From the NCBI RefSeq assembly GCF_003732265.1, contig NZ_MOBK01000009.1, positions 62,001-126,000 of the forward strand: 64,000 nt of DNA, read 5' to 3'. The stretch's first letter is position 1. Each line of letters begins with the position of its first letter. The translations under genes were made by a program, and so were the position numbers. A model generated the notes under the pieces. It was not told where the DNA came from and did no database searches. It worked only from the letters and a program-made list of their open reading frames with translations. The DNA comes from Pseudomonas brassicacearum (lineage in GTDB: Bacteria; Pseudomonadota; Gammaproteobacteria; Pseudomonadales; Pseudomonadaceae). Below, in pieces: positions 56,241 through 64,000 of the stretch.

Positions 56241-56332
56241 ATGTGGGAGCGGGCTTGCTCGCGAAGGGGGCATGACATTCAACAGAAATGTTGACTGTCA
56301 GATCGCATTCGCGAGCAAGCCCGCTCCCACAT
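56241..56332. repeat. REPIN with perfect 24-bp arms
   Basis: ATGTGGGAGCGGGCTTGC...TCGCGAA (56241-56265) is a perfect inverted copy of TTCGCGAGCAAGC...CCCACAT (ending 56332), with a spacer containing ATTCAACAGAAATGTTGACTGTC. It lies between convergent phoD and the flavoreductase gene. Confidence 0.93.
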
Positions 56333-56345
56333 TTTTGGTGGGGTG

Positions 56346-58874
56346 TCAGTAGACGTCGCGGCGGTAGCGGCCTTGTTCGATCAGGCGATCGACCTCTGCA
56401 ATCCCGAGCACTTCATTGAGCACGTGATCCACCCCTGACGCCATCCCTTGCAAGCTGCCGCAGATGTAGATGACGGCGCCATCAGCCAACCATTTCTTCA
56501 ACTCGTCCGCCGACTCACGCAGGCGATCCTGCACATAAATCTTCTCGGCCTGATCGCGCGAGAACGCCAGGTCCAGGCGCTCCAGGTCACCTGAAATCAA
56601 CCACTCCTCCAGCTCATCGCGGCACAGGTAATCGTGTTCCCGATGGCGCTCGCCAAACAGCAGCCAGTGGCGTTGTTGCCCGTCGGCAATGCGTGCCTTG
56701 AGCAAACTGCGCAGCCCGGCCAGACCGGTGCCGTTGCCCAGCAGGATCATCGGTACCGGCTCGACCGGCAGATGGAACCCGCTGTTGCGCCGCACTCGCA
56801 GACTGATGGTGCCCCCCACGGGAGCGTGTTCGGTCAGCCAGCCGGAGCCGATGCCCAGGCTGCCATCGGCGTGCATTTCCTGACGCACGATCAGTTCCAG
56901 AATGCCGTCGGCCGCAATCGAAGCAATGGAGTATTCGCGCATGGCCAACGGCACCAGCGCATCAATCAGTGCCTGAGCGTGCAGGCCGACCAGATGGGCT
57001 CTGTTTTCCGGCAACTGGCGCGTGGCGAGGGCTTGCTCCAGCGGTTGTGACCAGCCATCGACTGCAACCGCAGCGCGCCCGTCGATGCCCAAACCGTCGA
57101 GAAAATGCTCGATGGCCCACGGGCAGTTACGAGGCAGCACTTCCACCAGATCACCCGCCAGCCAACTGCTGGTGGACGGGGCGGCGAGGCCCAACAAGTA
57201 CACCGGCGCGCCAATGCTGTCCGGGTTCATCAGTTCGCGGCGGGTCAGCGTCCAATTGTCGTAGCTTGGCGCTTGCCAGGTGTCGACCGGTGTTTGCCCG
57301 GTCAACAGGCCCAGTTGTTGCTGCCAGTGACGCAAGGCGTACGGGTCGCCGCTGTCGACTTCCACCGGGGCGAACAAGGTCTTGCCGCCGTGCTCGCCCA
57401 GCCAGGTGTGCAAACGTCGGGCGAAGCCGCAGAAGTGTTGATACTGGCGATCACCGAGGCCGAGCACCGCGTAGTTCAAGCGCTCAAGGCTCGACGACCG
57501 ACCCAACACCTTGCGTTCGAACCCGCGCGCACTATCGGGCGCTTCACCGTCGCCGAACGTACTGACTACGAACAGCGCGTTGGTGGAATCCAGCAGATCC
57601 TGTTCACTGACGCTCGCCAGCGGCTGCACGTTCACCGGCACGCCGGCGGCCTGCAATTGGCTGGCGGTCTGCCACGCCAATTGTTCGGCAAATCCACTCT
57701 GGCTGGCGAAGCCGATCAACCATGCCGGTGCATCGCTGTCCGATTGTTCGAGACTTTTGCGTGCGTCCTTGATCTGCTTTTTCTTGCGCCGACGATCGAG
57801 GTACAGCATCCAGCCGGTGACGAAAAACAACGGCATGGTCAGCGCGGTAATGGTCAGGATGATGCGCCCGACAATGCCGAAGTAGCTGCCGACGTGCAGT
57901 GCATAAATGCTGGTCAGCCATTGCGCCTTGAGGCTCTTGTCGCTGTAGCGATCATGTTGCTTGACGATGCCGGTCGCCGGATCGAGGGTGATCTGGTTCA
58001 GGGCGCGGTCGTGGGGTGAGGTGTTCAGCAGGTAGTACACGGTCGCCGGCTGACCGGCCACGGGCGGCATACGGATGTTGTAGGCGCTGAGTGCCGGGCC
58101 TGCGGCGCTGTAGACGCTGCTCCATATGGCCGCGTAGTCGGCGGTTGGCGCCGGACCACTGGGGGCCGGGCCACGACCACCGCGCACGCGCTCGTTTTGT
58201 GGCGCGTCGGAGAGCAAGCGGGTCAGGCCTTTGTTGTACCACTCATACGACCAGGACAACCCGGTCAGTGCCGCCAGGAGGTAAAACACCAGGCACCAGG
58301 TGCCGGCGACCGAGTGCAAATCCCAGTTGAAGCTGCGACCCTTTTTCTTCCAGTCCAGGGTCAGCCAGGCACGCCATTTGTTCCACTGGCGCGGCCAGCG
58401 CAGGTACAGGCCGGAGAGGCAGAAGAACACCAGGATCAGCGTGCACGCGCCGGTGATGTTGCGACCGGTGTCGCCCATGGCGAGGAAACGATGCAGTTGC
58501 AGCACGAAGCCGAAGAAGTCCTGGCCGGTGGCATCGCCCATGAGCTCGGCGGTATACGGGTCGAAATAGCGCATCTCGCCACGGCGTTGGCCCGGCGGCG
58601 GGGTGAAAAATACTTTGGCCGCATGGCCGCTGTCGGTCTCGACGGAAAGCATCGAGACTTTTTTGCCGGACGCGGCTTCGATGCGCTCGACCAGTTCGAC
58701 GGGCGGCAGGACGCCGGCGACCTGCTTCTCGACCTGCAACACGGAGGGGTTGAGCACGTTCAGGATTTCATCCTGAAACGACACCGTCGCCCCGGTGATG
58801 CCCATCAGGGCCAGGACCAGCCCGGCGCTGATGCCGAAAAACCAGTGCAACTGGAACAGGGTTTTCTTCAACAC
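56346..58874 (-). CDS. piuB: PepSY-domain / flavodoxin / ferredoxin-NADP reductase-like membrane oxidoreductase
   Basis: The 842-residue fusion has four membrane helices of a PepSY_TM domain (residues ~8-30, 140-160, 190-215 and 340-362), a flavodoxin domain (WLIGFASQSGFAEQLAWQ near 392, STFGDGEAPDSARGF) and an FAD/NADPH reductase module (PMILLGNGTGLAGLRSL, ending RYRRDVY). It probably moves electrons from NADPH to periplasmic ferric siderophore, as proposed for related reductases. It lies next to the TonB receptor; I recall the same arrangement as piuB (PA4513) in P. aeruginosa. A candidate Fur box lies 18 bp upstream. Confidence 0.85.
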   Translation of the reverse strand: MLKKTLFQLHWFFGISAGLVLALMGITGATVSFQDEILNVLNPSVLQVEKQVAGVLPPVELVERIEAASGKKVSMLSVETDSGHAAKVFFTPPPGQRRGEMRYFDPYTAELMGDATGQDFFGFVLQLHRFLAMGDTGRNITGACTLILVFFCLSGLYLRWPRQWNKWRAWLTLDWKKKGRSFNWDLHSVAGTWCLVFYLLAALTGLSWSYEWYNKGLTRLLSDAPQNERVRGGRGPAPSGPAPTADYAAIWSSVYSAAGPALSAYNIRMPPVAGQPATVYYLLNTSPHDRALNQITLDPATGIVKQHDRYSDKSLKAQWLTSIYALHVGSYFGIVGRIILTITALTMPLFFVTGWMLYLDRRRKKKQIKDARKSLEQSDSDAPAWLIGFASQSGFAEQLAWQTASQLQAAGVPVNVQPLASVSEQDLLDSTNALFVVSTFGDGEAPDSARGFERKVLGRSSSLERLNYAVLGLGDRQYQHFCGFARRLHTWLGEHGGKTLFAPVEVDSGDPYALRHWQQQLGLLTGQTPVDTWQAPSYDNWTLTRRELMNPDSIGAPVYLLGLAAPSTSSWLAGDLVEVLPRNCPWAIEHFLDGLGIDGRAAVAVDGWSQPLEQALATRQLPENRAHLVGLHAQALIDALVPLAMREYSIASIAADGILELIVRQEMHADGSLGIGSGWLTEHAPVGGTISLRVRRNSGFHLPVEPVPMILLGNGTGLAGLRSLLKARIADGQQRHWLLFGERHREHDYLCRDELEEWLISGDLERLDLAFSRDQAEKIYVQDRLRESADELKKWLADGAVIYICGSLQGMASGVDHVLNEVLGIAEVDRLIEQGRYRRDVY

Positions 58875-58891
58875 GTCACTCGCCTTGTTCG

Positions 58892-58910
58892 TTCAAAAAT
58901 TATCATCACG
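58892..58910 (-). promoter_or_regulatory. Candidate Fur box upstream of the flavoreductase gene
   Basis: On the minus strand CGTGATGATAATTTTTGAA matches the 19-bp Fur consensus GATAATGATAATCATTATC at 11 positions, including the continuous TGATAAT core. It is 18 bp before the start codon. Confidence 0.55.
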
Positions 58911-58956
58911 GCGCGCATTATGCCGTGGGTTGTCGAGAAACATTCTTTTTTACGCA

Positions 58957-58986
58957 CAAAAGCCCCACTCACGAATGAGCAGGGCT
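58957..58986 (-). terminator. Terminator downstream of the TonB receptor gene
   Basis: Read on the minus strand, AGCCC.. GAG/CTC ..GGGCT forms a bulged stem followed by TTTTG, 18 bp after the receptor stop. It separates the receptor transcript from the downstream reductase gene, which therefore needs its own promoter. Confidence 0.65.
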
Positions 58987-59003
58987 TCTTCGTCCCGCTT
59001 CTA

Positions 59004-61322
59004 TCAGAAGTGGAAGTTGGTGCTCAGCAATGCCGTACGGCCCGCCGCCTGGTTGGCGAAGTGGGTCGAGAAGGCCTTGTCGTAGTACGTTTCGTCGGTC
59101 AGGTTCTGCACGTTCAGTTGCAGGTCGACGTTTTTGCTCAGCTTGTAGGCTGCCATCGCGTCGTAACGAACGTAGGACTCCACCATGGTGGTGTTGGCCA
59201 CGCTGCCGAAGACATCGTCGACATAGAACGCACCGCCACCGATGGTCAGCTTTGGCGTGACCTGGTAGGTCGTCCACAGGCTGGCGCTGTTTTTCGGTGT
59301 GTTAGGCAGTTCGTTGCCATCGTTGGCTGCGCCCAGCGGACCGCCGTCGACTTGCTCGCTGTCCATGTAGGCGTAACCGGCGAAGACTTGCCATTTGTCG
59401 GTGAGCTTGCCGGTGGCCGACAGTTCGACACCCTGAACGCGGGTTTTGCCGGCGTTTTCATAAGTCGTGGTGTCGACCTGGACGCGGGCGTTGTCTTTCT
59501 CGGTGCGGAAGATGTCGGCGGTCAGGGACAGGCGATCATTCATCAAGTCCCACTTGGTACCGACTTCGTAGTTCTTGGTGGTTTCCGGCTCCAGGTCGCT
59601 TTTCAGCAGGTTGCCGTTGCGGTCCGGCGTGCCACCCAGCGGGTTGCCTTCCGAACCTTCGCCCAGGGTGTTGCCCGGTGGCGTGGCCGACGTCGCGAAG
59701 GACGCATAGATGCTGCCGTTTTCCGCCGGTTTGTACACCACACCGAACTGACCGGTAACGAACTCGCTGGTGTCATCGCCCTTGGACGTGGTCACGCTGG
59801 AACCGTTGAAGGTTTTGTAGTCGGTGTCGAAATGGTCGTAGCGCAGGCCCATGTTCACCAGCCACTGCTGGGACAATTCCAGGGTGTCGAACACATACAA
59901 CGCGTAGGTGTTGGCCTTGGTGTCGGTGCCGGCGTAGTTGCGCGAGATCGCACCGTTCCAAGGATCTTTCGGGTTCGGGTTGGACAGCGAGGTGCAGTTG
60001 TAACCGCTTGGTGCGCCGATCAAAGCCGGGGAGCAGTTGGTGGTGGCTGCGGCTGTTCGCGGGGTGGTGTCGGTGTTGACGTTGTACGAGGATTTCTGGT
60101 TTTCCTCGTGGGTGAACTCGATACCGGTGGCGAAGCTGTTCTTGAACCCGGCGATGTACATGTCACCAAACAGATCGGTCTGGTTGGTTGTGGTCTCGGT
60201 GTTGCTGACACGGGTATTCGCGCGGCGCCAGACGCTGCCGTTGTTGACGTTGCCCTTGCTGTCGTCCGGCTGGGTCAGGATGTAATCCTGCATGCTGGTG
60301 CCGTGACGCAGGGTGTTCTTGACGGTCAGCGCGTCGTTCAGGTCGTGCTCGATGGCGAAGGTCGCGGTGTCGGTGCGGCCCTTGCGGAAGTCACGGTCGT
60401 TCAGGCCGTAGAAGTTTGAGCTGTCGCCGCCATCGTTTGGCTTGTCCGGATTGGACTTGGTGCGCGCAGCCGAACCGGCCACCGGGATGGTGTACGGAAT
60501 GCCCGAGTCCGGGGTGTCGTTACTTTCCAGATGGTAGTAATCGAGGTTGACGCGGGTGTCGGTGCCCAGGCCGAAGGCCAGCGAAGGCGCGATGCCCCAG
60601 CGGTCGTAGTCGACGCTGTCACGGCCGGCGACGTTGCTCTCGTGGCTCATCAGGTTCAGACGGCCGGCAGCGGTGTCGGTGAACTGATAGTTGCTGTCCA
60701 GGGTGAAACGCTGGGTCTGGTCCGAACCCCAGGTAAAACCTGCATCGTTCGAGTCGCCCAGGTGGGCTTTTTTGCTCACCAGGTTGATGCTGCCGCCAGC
60801 CGCGCCACGGCCGCCAATGGCCGAGTTCGGGCCTTTGCTGACTTCAATCGATTCGACGCCAAAGATCTCGCGGCTCTGCGAACCGGTGTCGCGCACGCCG
60901 TCCAGGTAAGTGTCGCCCTGGGCGTCGAAACCACGAATGAACGGACGGTCGCCTTGCGGGTTGCCACCTTCACCGGCACCAAAGGTGATGCCCGGAACGG
61001 TGCGCAGCGCATCCTGCATGTTGAGGGCGCCGGTGTCCTTGAGGACTTGTTGCGGAATGACGGTGATCGAGCGCGGTGTGTCCACCAACGGCGCGGTGTA
61101 CTTGGGCGAGGAGGCTTTTTCGACGTTGTAGGAAGTCTCGTCCTGGGCCTCGCCAGTGATGGCGGTAGCGCCCAGCGAAATCACATTACTCGGTGCTTTT
61201 TCGTCGGCTTTTTCTGCCGCGAAAACCATGTGGCCCGCGGAGCCGGCAGTAATCGCCATGCCAATGGCCGATGCGAGCAAACGTGGTGAACTGACCGGTA
61301 CGTGTGGTTGTTGACGTGACAT
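59004..61322 (-). CDS. piuA: TonB-dependent catecholate-type siderophore receptor (PiuA/Fiu-like)
   Basis: The 772-residue outer-membrane receptor has a signal peptide (cleavage near VFA-AEKADE, residue ~36), a plug domain (DTPRSITVIPQQVLKDTGALNM, GIEVSKGP-type motif, GRGAAGGSINLVSK) and a 22-strand barrel ending in the sorting signal STNFHF. It most resembles PiuA/Fiu receptors, which take up catechol siderophores and siderophore antibiotics. I chose ATG 61322 (MSRQQPHVPVSS); the frame is open to 61679 over the divergent piuC. Fur control is likely. Confidence 0.9.
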   Translation of the reverse strand: MSRQQPHVPVSSPRLLASAIGMAITAGSAGHMVFAAEKADEKAPSNVISLGATAITGEAQDETSYNVEKASSPKYTAPLVDTPRSITVIPQQVLKDTGALNMQDALRTVPGITFGAGEGGNPQGDRPFIRGFDAQGDTYLDGVRDTGSQSREIFGVESIEVSKGPNSAIGGRGAAGGSINLVSKKAHLGDSNDAGFTWGSDQTQRFTLDSNYQFTDTAAGRLNLMSHESNVAGRDSVDYDRWGIAPSLAFGLGTDTRVNLDYYHLESNDTPDSGIPYTIPVAGSAARTKSNPDKPNDGGDSSNFYGLNDRDFRKGRTDTATFAIEHDLNDALTVKNTLRHGTSMQDYILTQPDDSKGNVNNGSVWRRANTRVSNTETTTNQTDLFGDMYIAGFKNSFATGIEFTHEENQKSSYNVNTDTTPRTAAATTNCSPALIGAPSGYNCTSLSNPNPKDPWNGAISRNYAGTDTKANTYALYVFDTLELSQQWLVNMGLRYDHFDTDYKTFNGSSVTTSKGDDTSEFVTGQFGVVYKPAENGSIYASFATSATPPGNTLGEGSEGNPLGGTPDRNGNLLKSDLEPETTKNYEVGTKWDLMNDRLSLTADIFRTEKDNARVQVDTTTYENAGKTRVQGVELSATGKLTDKWQVFAGYAYMDSEQVDGGPLGAANDGNELPNTPKNSASLWTTYQVTPKLTIGGGAFYVDDVFGSVANTTMVESYVRYDAMAAYKLSKNVDLQLNVQNLTDETYYDKAFSTHFANQAAGRTALLSTNFHF

Positions 61323-61477
61323 TTGAATTCCCCTCCCCAAGGATTTGAGGCCGCGGAATATAGGGTAGACGCGTATTTGTATCAATTGCGAAACGTTATT
61401 ATTCGCGAAGAATTTACATTCTTTACAATTTAACCTTACGGTTTTTGCTGTTTCGTCCGTCGCAAGGGTTTTACACG

Positions 61478-61496
61478 GGCAATAAGAATCAATACC
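61478..61496 (-). promoter_or_regulatory. Candidate Fur box between piuA and piuC
   Basis: Read on the minus strand, GGTATTGATTCTTATTGCC matches the 19-bp Fur consensus at 12 positions with the central TGAT kept. It lies in the 207-bp divergent region, 34 bp before the piuC start. An AT-rich stretch at 61375-61435 nearer piuA may hold another, weaker site. Confidence 0.6.
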
Positions 61497-61529
61497 ATTA
61501 GCGCCCCTTTGGTTCCAGGTGCCTTTGTC

Positions 61530-62210
61530 ATGTTGCTGCACATTCCCGGCTTGTTCGCGAAAGAAGAAGTGCAGCGCATCCGCGAGGCTCTGGAACAGGC
61601 TGATTGGGCGGACGGCAAAATCACCGCCGGTTTTCAGTCGGCCAAGGCCAAGCACAATTTGCAGCTGCCCGAAGGCCATCCACTGGCCAAGGAAGTCGGC
61701 GCGGCGATGCTGGAACGGCTGTGGAAAAATCCGCTGTTCATGTCCGCCGCGTTACCGCACAAGGTTTTTCCACCGTTGCTTAACTGTTACACGGCCGGCG
61801 GCAGTTTCGATTTTCATATCGATAACGCGGTGCGCCAGCCCAAAAACAGCATCGAGCGAGTGCGCACTGATCTGTCGGCCACGCTGTTTTTCAGCGAGCC
61901 TGAGGACTACGACGGCGGTGAGCTGGAAATCCAGGACACCTTCGGCACGCAACGGGTGAAGTTGCCCGCCGGCGACATGGTTCTGTATCCCGGCACCAGC
62001 CTGCATAAGGTCAACGCGGTCACCCGTGGCACGCGTTACGCCTCGTTCTTCTGGACGCAAAGCCTGGTGCGCGAAGACAGTCAGCGCGCCTTGCTGTTCG
62101 AGATGGACGGCGCGATCCAGCAGTTGACCCAGGACATGCCTGATCACCCCTCGCTGATCCGCCTCACCGGCACCTATCACAACCTGCTGCGCCGCTGGGT
62201 CGAGGTATGA
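61530..62210 (+). CDS. piuC: Fe2+/2-oxoglutarate-dependent dioxygenase PiuC (PKHD-type hydroxylase)
   Basis: The 226-residue cupin-fold dioxygenase has the iron triad His96-x-Asp98 (FDFHIDNAV) and His159 (SLHKVNAVTRGTRY), with Arg169 placed to bind 2-oxoglutarate. The family (YbiX/PiuC) is tied to TonB siderophore receptors, but the substrate is unknown. I use ATG 61530 (MLLHIPGLFAKEEV). It is divergent from piuA and overlaps the Sel1 gene by four bases. Confidence 0.95.
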   Translation: MLLHIPGLFAKEEVQRIREALEQADWADGKITAGFQSAKAKHNLQLPEGHPLAKEVGAAMLERLWKNPLFMSAALPHKVFPPLLNCYTAGGSFDFHIDNAVRQPKNSIERVRTDLSATLFFSEPEDYDGGELEIQDTFGTQRVKLPAGDMVLYPGTSLHKVNAVTRGTRYASFFWTQSLVREDSQRALLFEMDGAIQQLTQDMPDHPSLIRLTGTYHNLLRRWVEV

Positions 62211-62962
62211 GTTATCAACTGCGCCGCGAGGAAGTTCTCGACGGTGATTCGCTCAAGGCCATGCTGGCGCAAAGTCCGGCGCGCGCAGCCCAGGCCGTTT
62301 TGATCGCGGCTCGTGAAGGCGTACTCGATGCTCAGGCATTGCTTGGGCAAATCCTGCTGGACGGCAACGGCATCGCGCTGGATCAGCCGTTGGCATTGCG
62401 CTGGTTCGAGATTGCCGCTCGTGGCGGGCACCTGATGGCGTGCAACATGCTCGGCCGTTGTCACGAACACGGCTGGGGTTGTGCGGCGGATGCCTCGGTT
62501 GCCGCGCGGCATTACCGAATCGCAGCAGAGGCCGGGCTGGATTGGGCGATGTACAACTACGCCAACCTGCTGGCGACCGGTCGCGGCGTCGTCGAAGATC
62601 AGGCGCAAGCATTGGCGTTGTATCGCCGAGCCGCCGAGTTGGGCCACGCAAAATCCATGAACCTGTTGGGGCGCTATCTCGAAGAAGGACGTCATTGCCC
62701 GCAGGATCTCTCTTCGGCTCGAGCATGGTATCGACGCTCGGCCAAGGGCGGGGACTTTCGCGGGCAATTCAGCTATGCCGCGGTGCTGGCCGATGAAGGG
62801 AATATCGATGATGCACTGGGCTGGTTGCGCAAGGCACTGGCTGGGGGAAATGTGAATTTCCTGCGGGTGGGCATTGAATCATTGTCGGGCGCGCATCATC
62901 CGCACATCCGTGACATGGCGGATGCGTACCGGTTGCGACTTTCTCAATTGACTGAACAGTAA
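62207..62962 (+). CDS. Sel1-repeat (SLR) protein
   Basis: The 251-residue protein is built of about five Sel1-like TPR repeats (for example AQALLGQILLDGNGIALDQP, NMLGRCHEHGWGC, MYNYANLLATGRGVVED, MNLLGRYLEEGRHCPQD) from about residue 40 to 220. No signal peptide is seen, so it is probably cytoplasmic. SLR proteins are interaction scaffolds. Its ATG overlaps the piuC stop (ATGA), so it belongs to the iron-regulated unit; a partner role for PiuC is inference. Confidence 0.88.
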   Translation: MSYQLRREEVLDGDSLKAMLAQSPARAAQAVLIAAREGVLDAQALLGQILLDGNGIALDQPLALRWFEIAARGGHLMACNMLGRCHEHGWGCAADASVAARHYRIAAEAGLDWAMYNYANLLATGRGVVEDQAQALALYRRAAELGHAKSMNLLGRYLEEGRHCPQDLSSARAWYRRSAKGGDFRGQFSYAAVLADEGNIDDALGWLRKALAGGNVNFLRVGIESLSGAHHPHIRDMADAYRLRLSQLTEQ

Positions 62963-62980
62963 CGTTCTATCGTTACTGTT
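62955..62980 (+). terminator. Inverted repeat spanning the Sel1 gene stop codon
   Basis: AACAGTAACG-TTCTAT-CGTTACTGTT is a perfect 10-bp inverted repeat whose left arm contains the TAA stop (62960-62962). The following ATCTTCTTAAAAA is a poor T-run. It may act as a terminator or 3' stabiliser. Confidence 0.6.
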
Positions 62981-63000
62981 ATCTTCTTAAAAATAAAGAA

Positions 63001-63044
63001 CACCGCACAACAAGGCTTATTGCCTTGGTCCGTCTGTGTGTGGT
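63001..63044 (+). other. Stem-loop in the AT-rich leader before the terminal gene
   Basis: An outer stem CACCGCACA/TGTGTGGTG (one G-T pair) and an inner stem CAAGGC/GCCTTG make a two-part hairpin about 170 bp before ATG 63217. The 254-bp region between the Sel1 gene and the next gene is clearly AT-richer than the rest of the window, with runs such as TTTTATATATATGAATAC near 63070, where a promoter is likely. Confidence 0.5.
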
Positions 63045-63216
63045 GCTATCTTGTTATGGAGTTGTCTTAATTTTATATATATGAATACTGGTGGCTAAGT
63101 GTTGAGTTGCATTAGAGTCTTTTTACGCGATATCTGACATTGAGTGGGGTAAGTAACTCATCAATATCGACGGTAACTTATTCTTATAAATAGCCTAAGA
63201 AGACAAGGAGTCTCTG

Positions 63217-64000
63217 ATGGAATTCAATATAGACGACAAGATCGTTCAAGCCGCAGCCAAGGCGCCGAAAGTATTTGTGGATGCATCGATTGGCGATGGA
63301 GAGGATTTTAACCGGGAGACCGGGATTCAATTGACGGCAAAGCAGATTGTCAGCCTGAGGAAGTATGAAACCCTGGGGTTGTCGCTTCCTGTCCGGCTCC
63401 AGGATGTTAATGCGTACCTGAATTATGGCGCAGGAGATAACGGCGGTGTGGGACTTGCCGCGAGAGATTTTCTGCGCACATTCACAATGACGTATGACCA
63501 TGCCAAGCGCTGGGCGCCCTTGCGCGAGAAAATAATGCTGACAGGCACGGACCTTAAAATATTCGGTGGCAGCATTATCAGGACTGGCAACGGCATTGTA
63601 GAGGTCTATGAGGATCTCAAGTCATCAAAGTACCTGGAAGAGCACAATATCAACACGCCAGAGGAGTATCAGAAACTTAAACTAAAGATTCCAAATCTTC
63701 CTGATCTTGGCTTGCCTGAAGGAGATGTTCCGGACATCAAGGCTTACCTCAATGACCTGCTGACAAAAATCAGGTTATGCCATGATAAGGCCGAGAGTGT
63801 AAGAACAGAGCTGGACAGCTTTGGCACTGATATGCGTACGCAAGTGCTGCCAGAAATAAAATTGCGCCTGGAGTTTGTTTCCAAAAATACGTATCAGGCT
63901 GATATTAAAATTTTACAAGGTGAAATTGATCAGCGCTCGAAAGAGATCGATGTACTCAATAAGCAATACGATCAATTGGTTCAAGAGGCGATCGCGGCGG
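63217..64000 (+). CDS. Alpha-xenorhabdolysin (XaxA/YaxA)-like binary toxin subunit A, partial
   Basis: The frame starts at ATG 63217 with AAGGAG seven bases upstream and is open to the window edge (261 codons). The protein resembles XaxA/YaxA pore-forming toxin A subunits: QLTAKQIVSLRKYETL, SLPVRLQDVNAYLNYGAGD, DFLRTFTMTYDHAKRWAPLR, then long heptad-rich helices (from about residue 170: RTELDSFGTDM, ILQGEIDQRSKEIDVLNKQY). No signal peptide is seen. AGA, AGG, ATA and TTA codons are frequent, unlike its neighbours, which suggests recent acquisition. A subunit B gene would be expected just downstream. Confidence 0.68.
   Translation, partial: MEFNIDDKIVQAAAKAPKVFVDASIGDGEDFNRETGIQLTAKQIVSLRKYETLGLSLPVRLQDVNAYLNYGAGDNGGVGLAARDFLRTFTMTYDHAKRWAPLREKIMLTGTDLKIFGGSIIRTGNGIVEVYEDLKSSKYLEEHNINTPEEYQKLKLKIPNLPDLGLPEGDVPDIKAYLNDLLTKIRLCHDKAESVRTELDSFGTDMRTQVLPEIKLRLEFVSKNTYQADIKILQGEIDQRSKEIDVLNKQYDQLVQEAIAA

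Noticed and set aside
61391..61410. Additional Fur box close to the piuA start
   Set aside because: AT-rich, but the match to the 19-bp consensus is poor in both orientations compared with the site at 61478-61496.
63184..63501. 105-codon minus-strand frame in the terminal region
   Set aside because: It is antisense to the toxin-like gene, which has a strong ribosome site and family resemblance.

Overview
The window looks like a chromosomal segment of a Pseudomonas of the P. fluorescens group. It is GC-rich. Most of it keeps the order of two well-known Pseudomonas core clusters: smpB-ratA-ratB-bamE-fur-recN-grpE-dnaK-dnaJ-dapB-carA-carB-greA through rlmE-ftsH-folP-glmM-tpiA-secG, tRNA-Leu, tRNA-fMet and rimP-nusA-infB-rbfA-truB-rpsO-pnp; and nadC-DUF1631-ampD-ampE-MCP followed by a piu-type iron uptake module. 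REP/REPIN palindromes of the GTGGGAGCG...GCTCGCG type, common in P. fluorescens strains, occur between many genes. Species assignment is inference from gene order and protein similarity by eye.

Layout: 1-5552 is a lactate utilisation locus (lldP-lutA-lutB-lutC, lutC cut by the window edge) divergent from an FCD-type GntR regulator, with a perfect LldR-type operator between them. 5.6-8.5 kb holds smpB, a sodium-symporter gene and ratA/ratB. 8.5-16.4 kb carries bamE, fur, the SOS gene recN (LexA box), the DnaK chaperone genes (two sigma-32-type promoters) and dapB. 16.4-22.4 kb is carA-carB-greA, with a highly structured leader before the TTG-started carA, then a DUF4149 gene and yhbY. 22.4-38.0 kb is the rlmE-ftsH-folP-glmM-tpiA-secG / rimP-nusA-infB-rbfA-truB-rpsO-pnp information-processing block with three tRNA genes. 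38.0-46.9 kb has a coiled-coil secreted protein with serine-tract repeats, a DUF6388 gene, nadC, a DUF1631 gene, ampDE, and a chemoreceptor with a FliA-type promoter. 46.9-54.5 kb has tatD and the cra / fruB-fruK-fruA phosphotransferase locus with two Cra operators. 54.6-56.2 kb is a Tat-exported PhoD-type phosphatase with a possible Pho box. 56.3-63.0 kb is an iron module: a PepSY-flavodoxin reductase, a TonB receptor, a PiuC-type dioxygenase and a Sel1-repeat protein, with two candidate Fur boxes. The window ends inside an AT-rich gene with foreign codon use that resembles subunit A of XaxAB/YaxAB binary toxins.

Functionally the segment joins housekeeping (translation initiation, ribosome maturation, RNA decay, protein quality control, carbamoyl phosphate synthesis) to carbon-source modules (lactate, fructose), iron acquisition under Fur, and peptidoglycan recycling (AmpD). 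The least ordinary parts are the terminal toxin-like gene with its AT-rich leader, the carA leader with overlapping mini-ORFs, the Ser-tract coiled-coil protein, and the Sel1 gene coupled to piuC.
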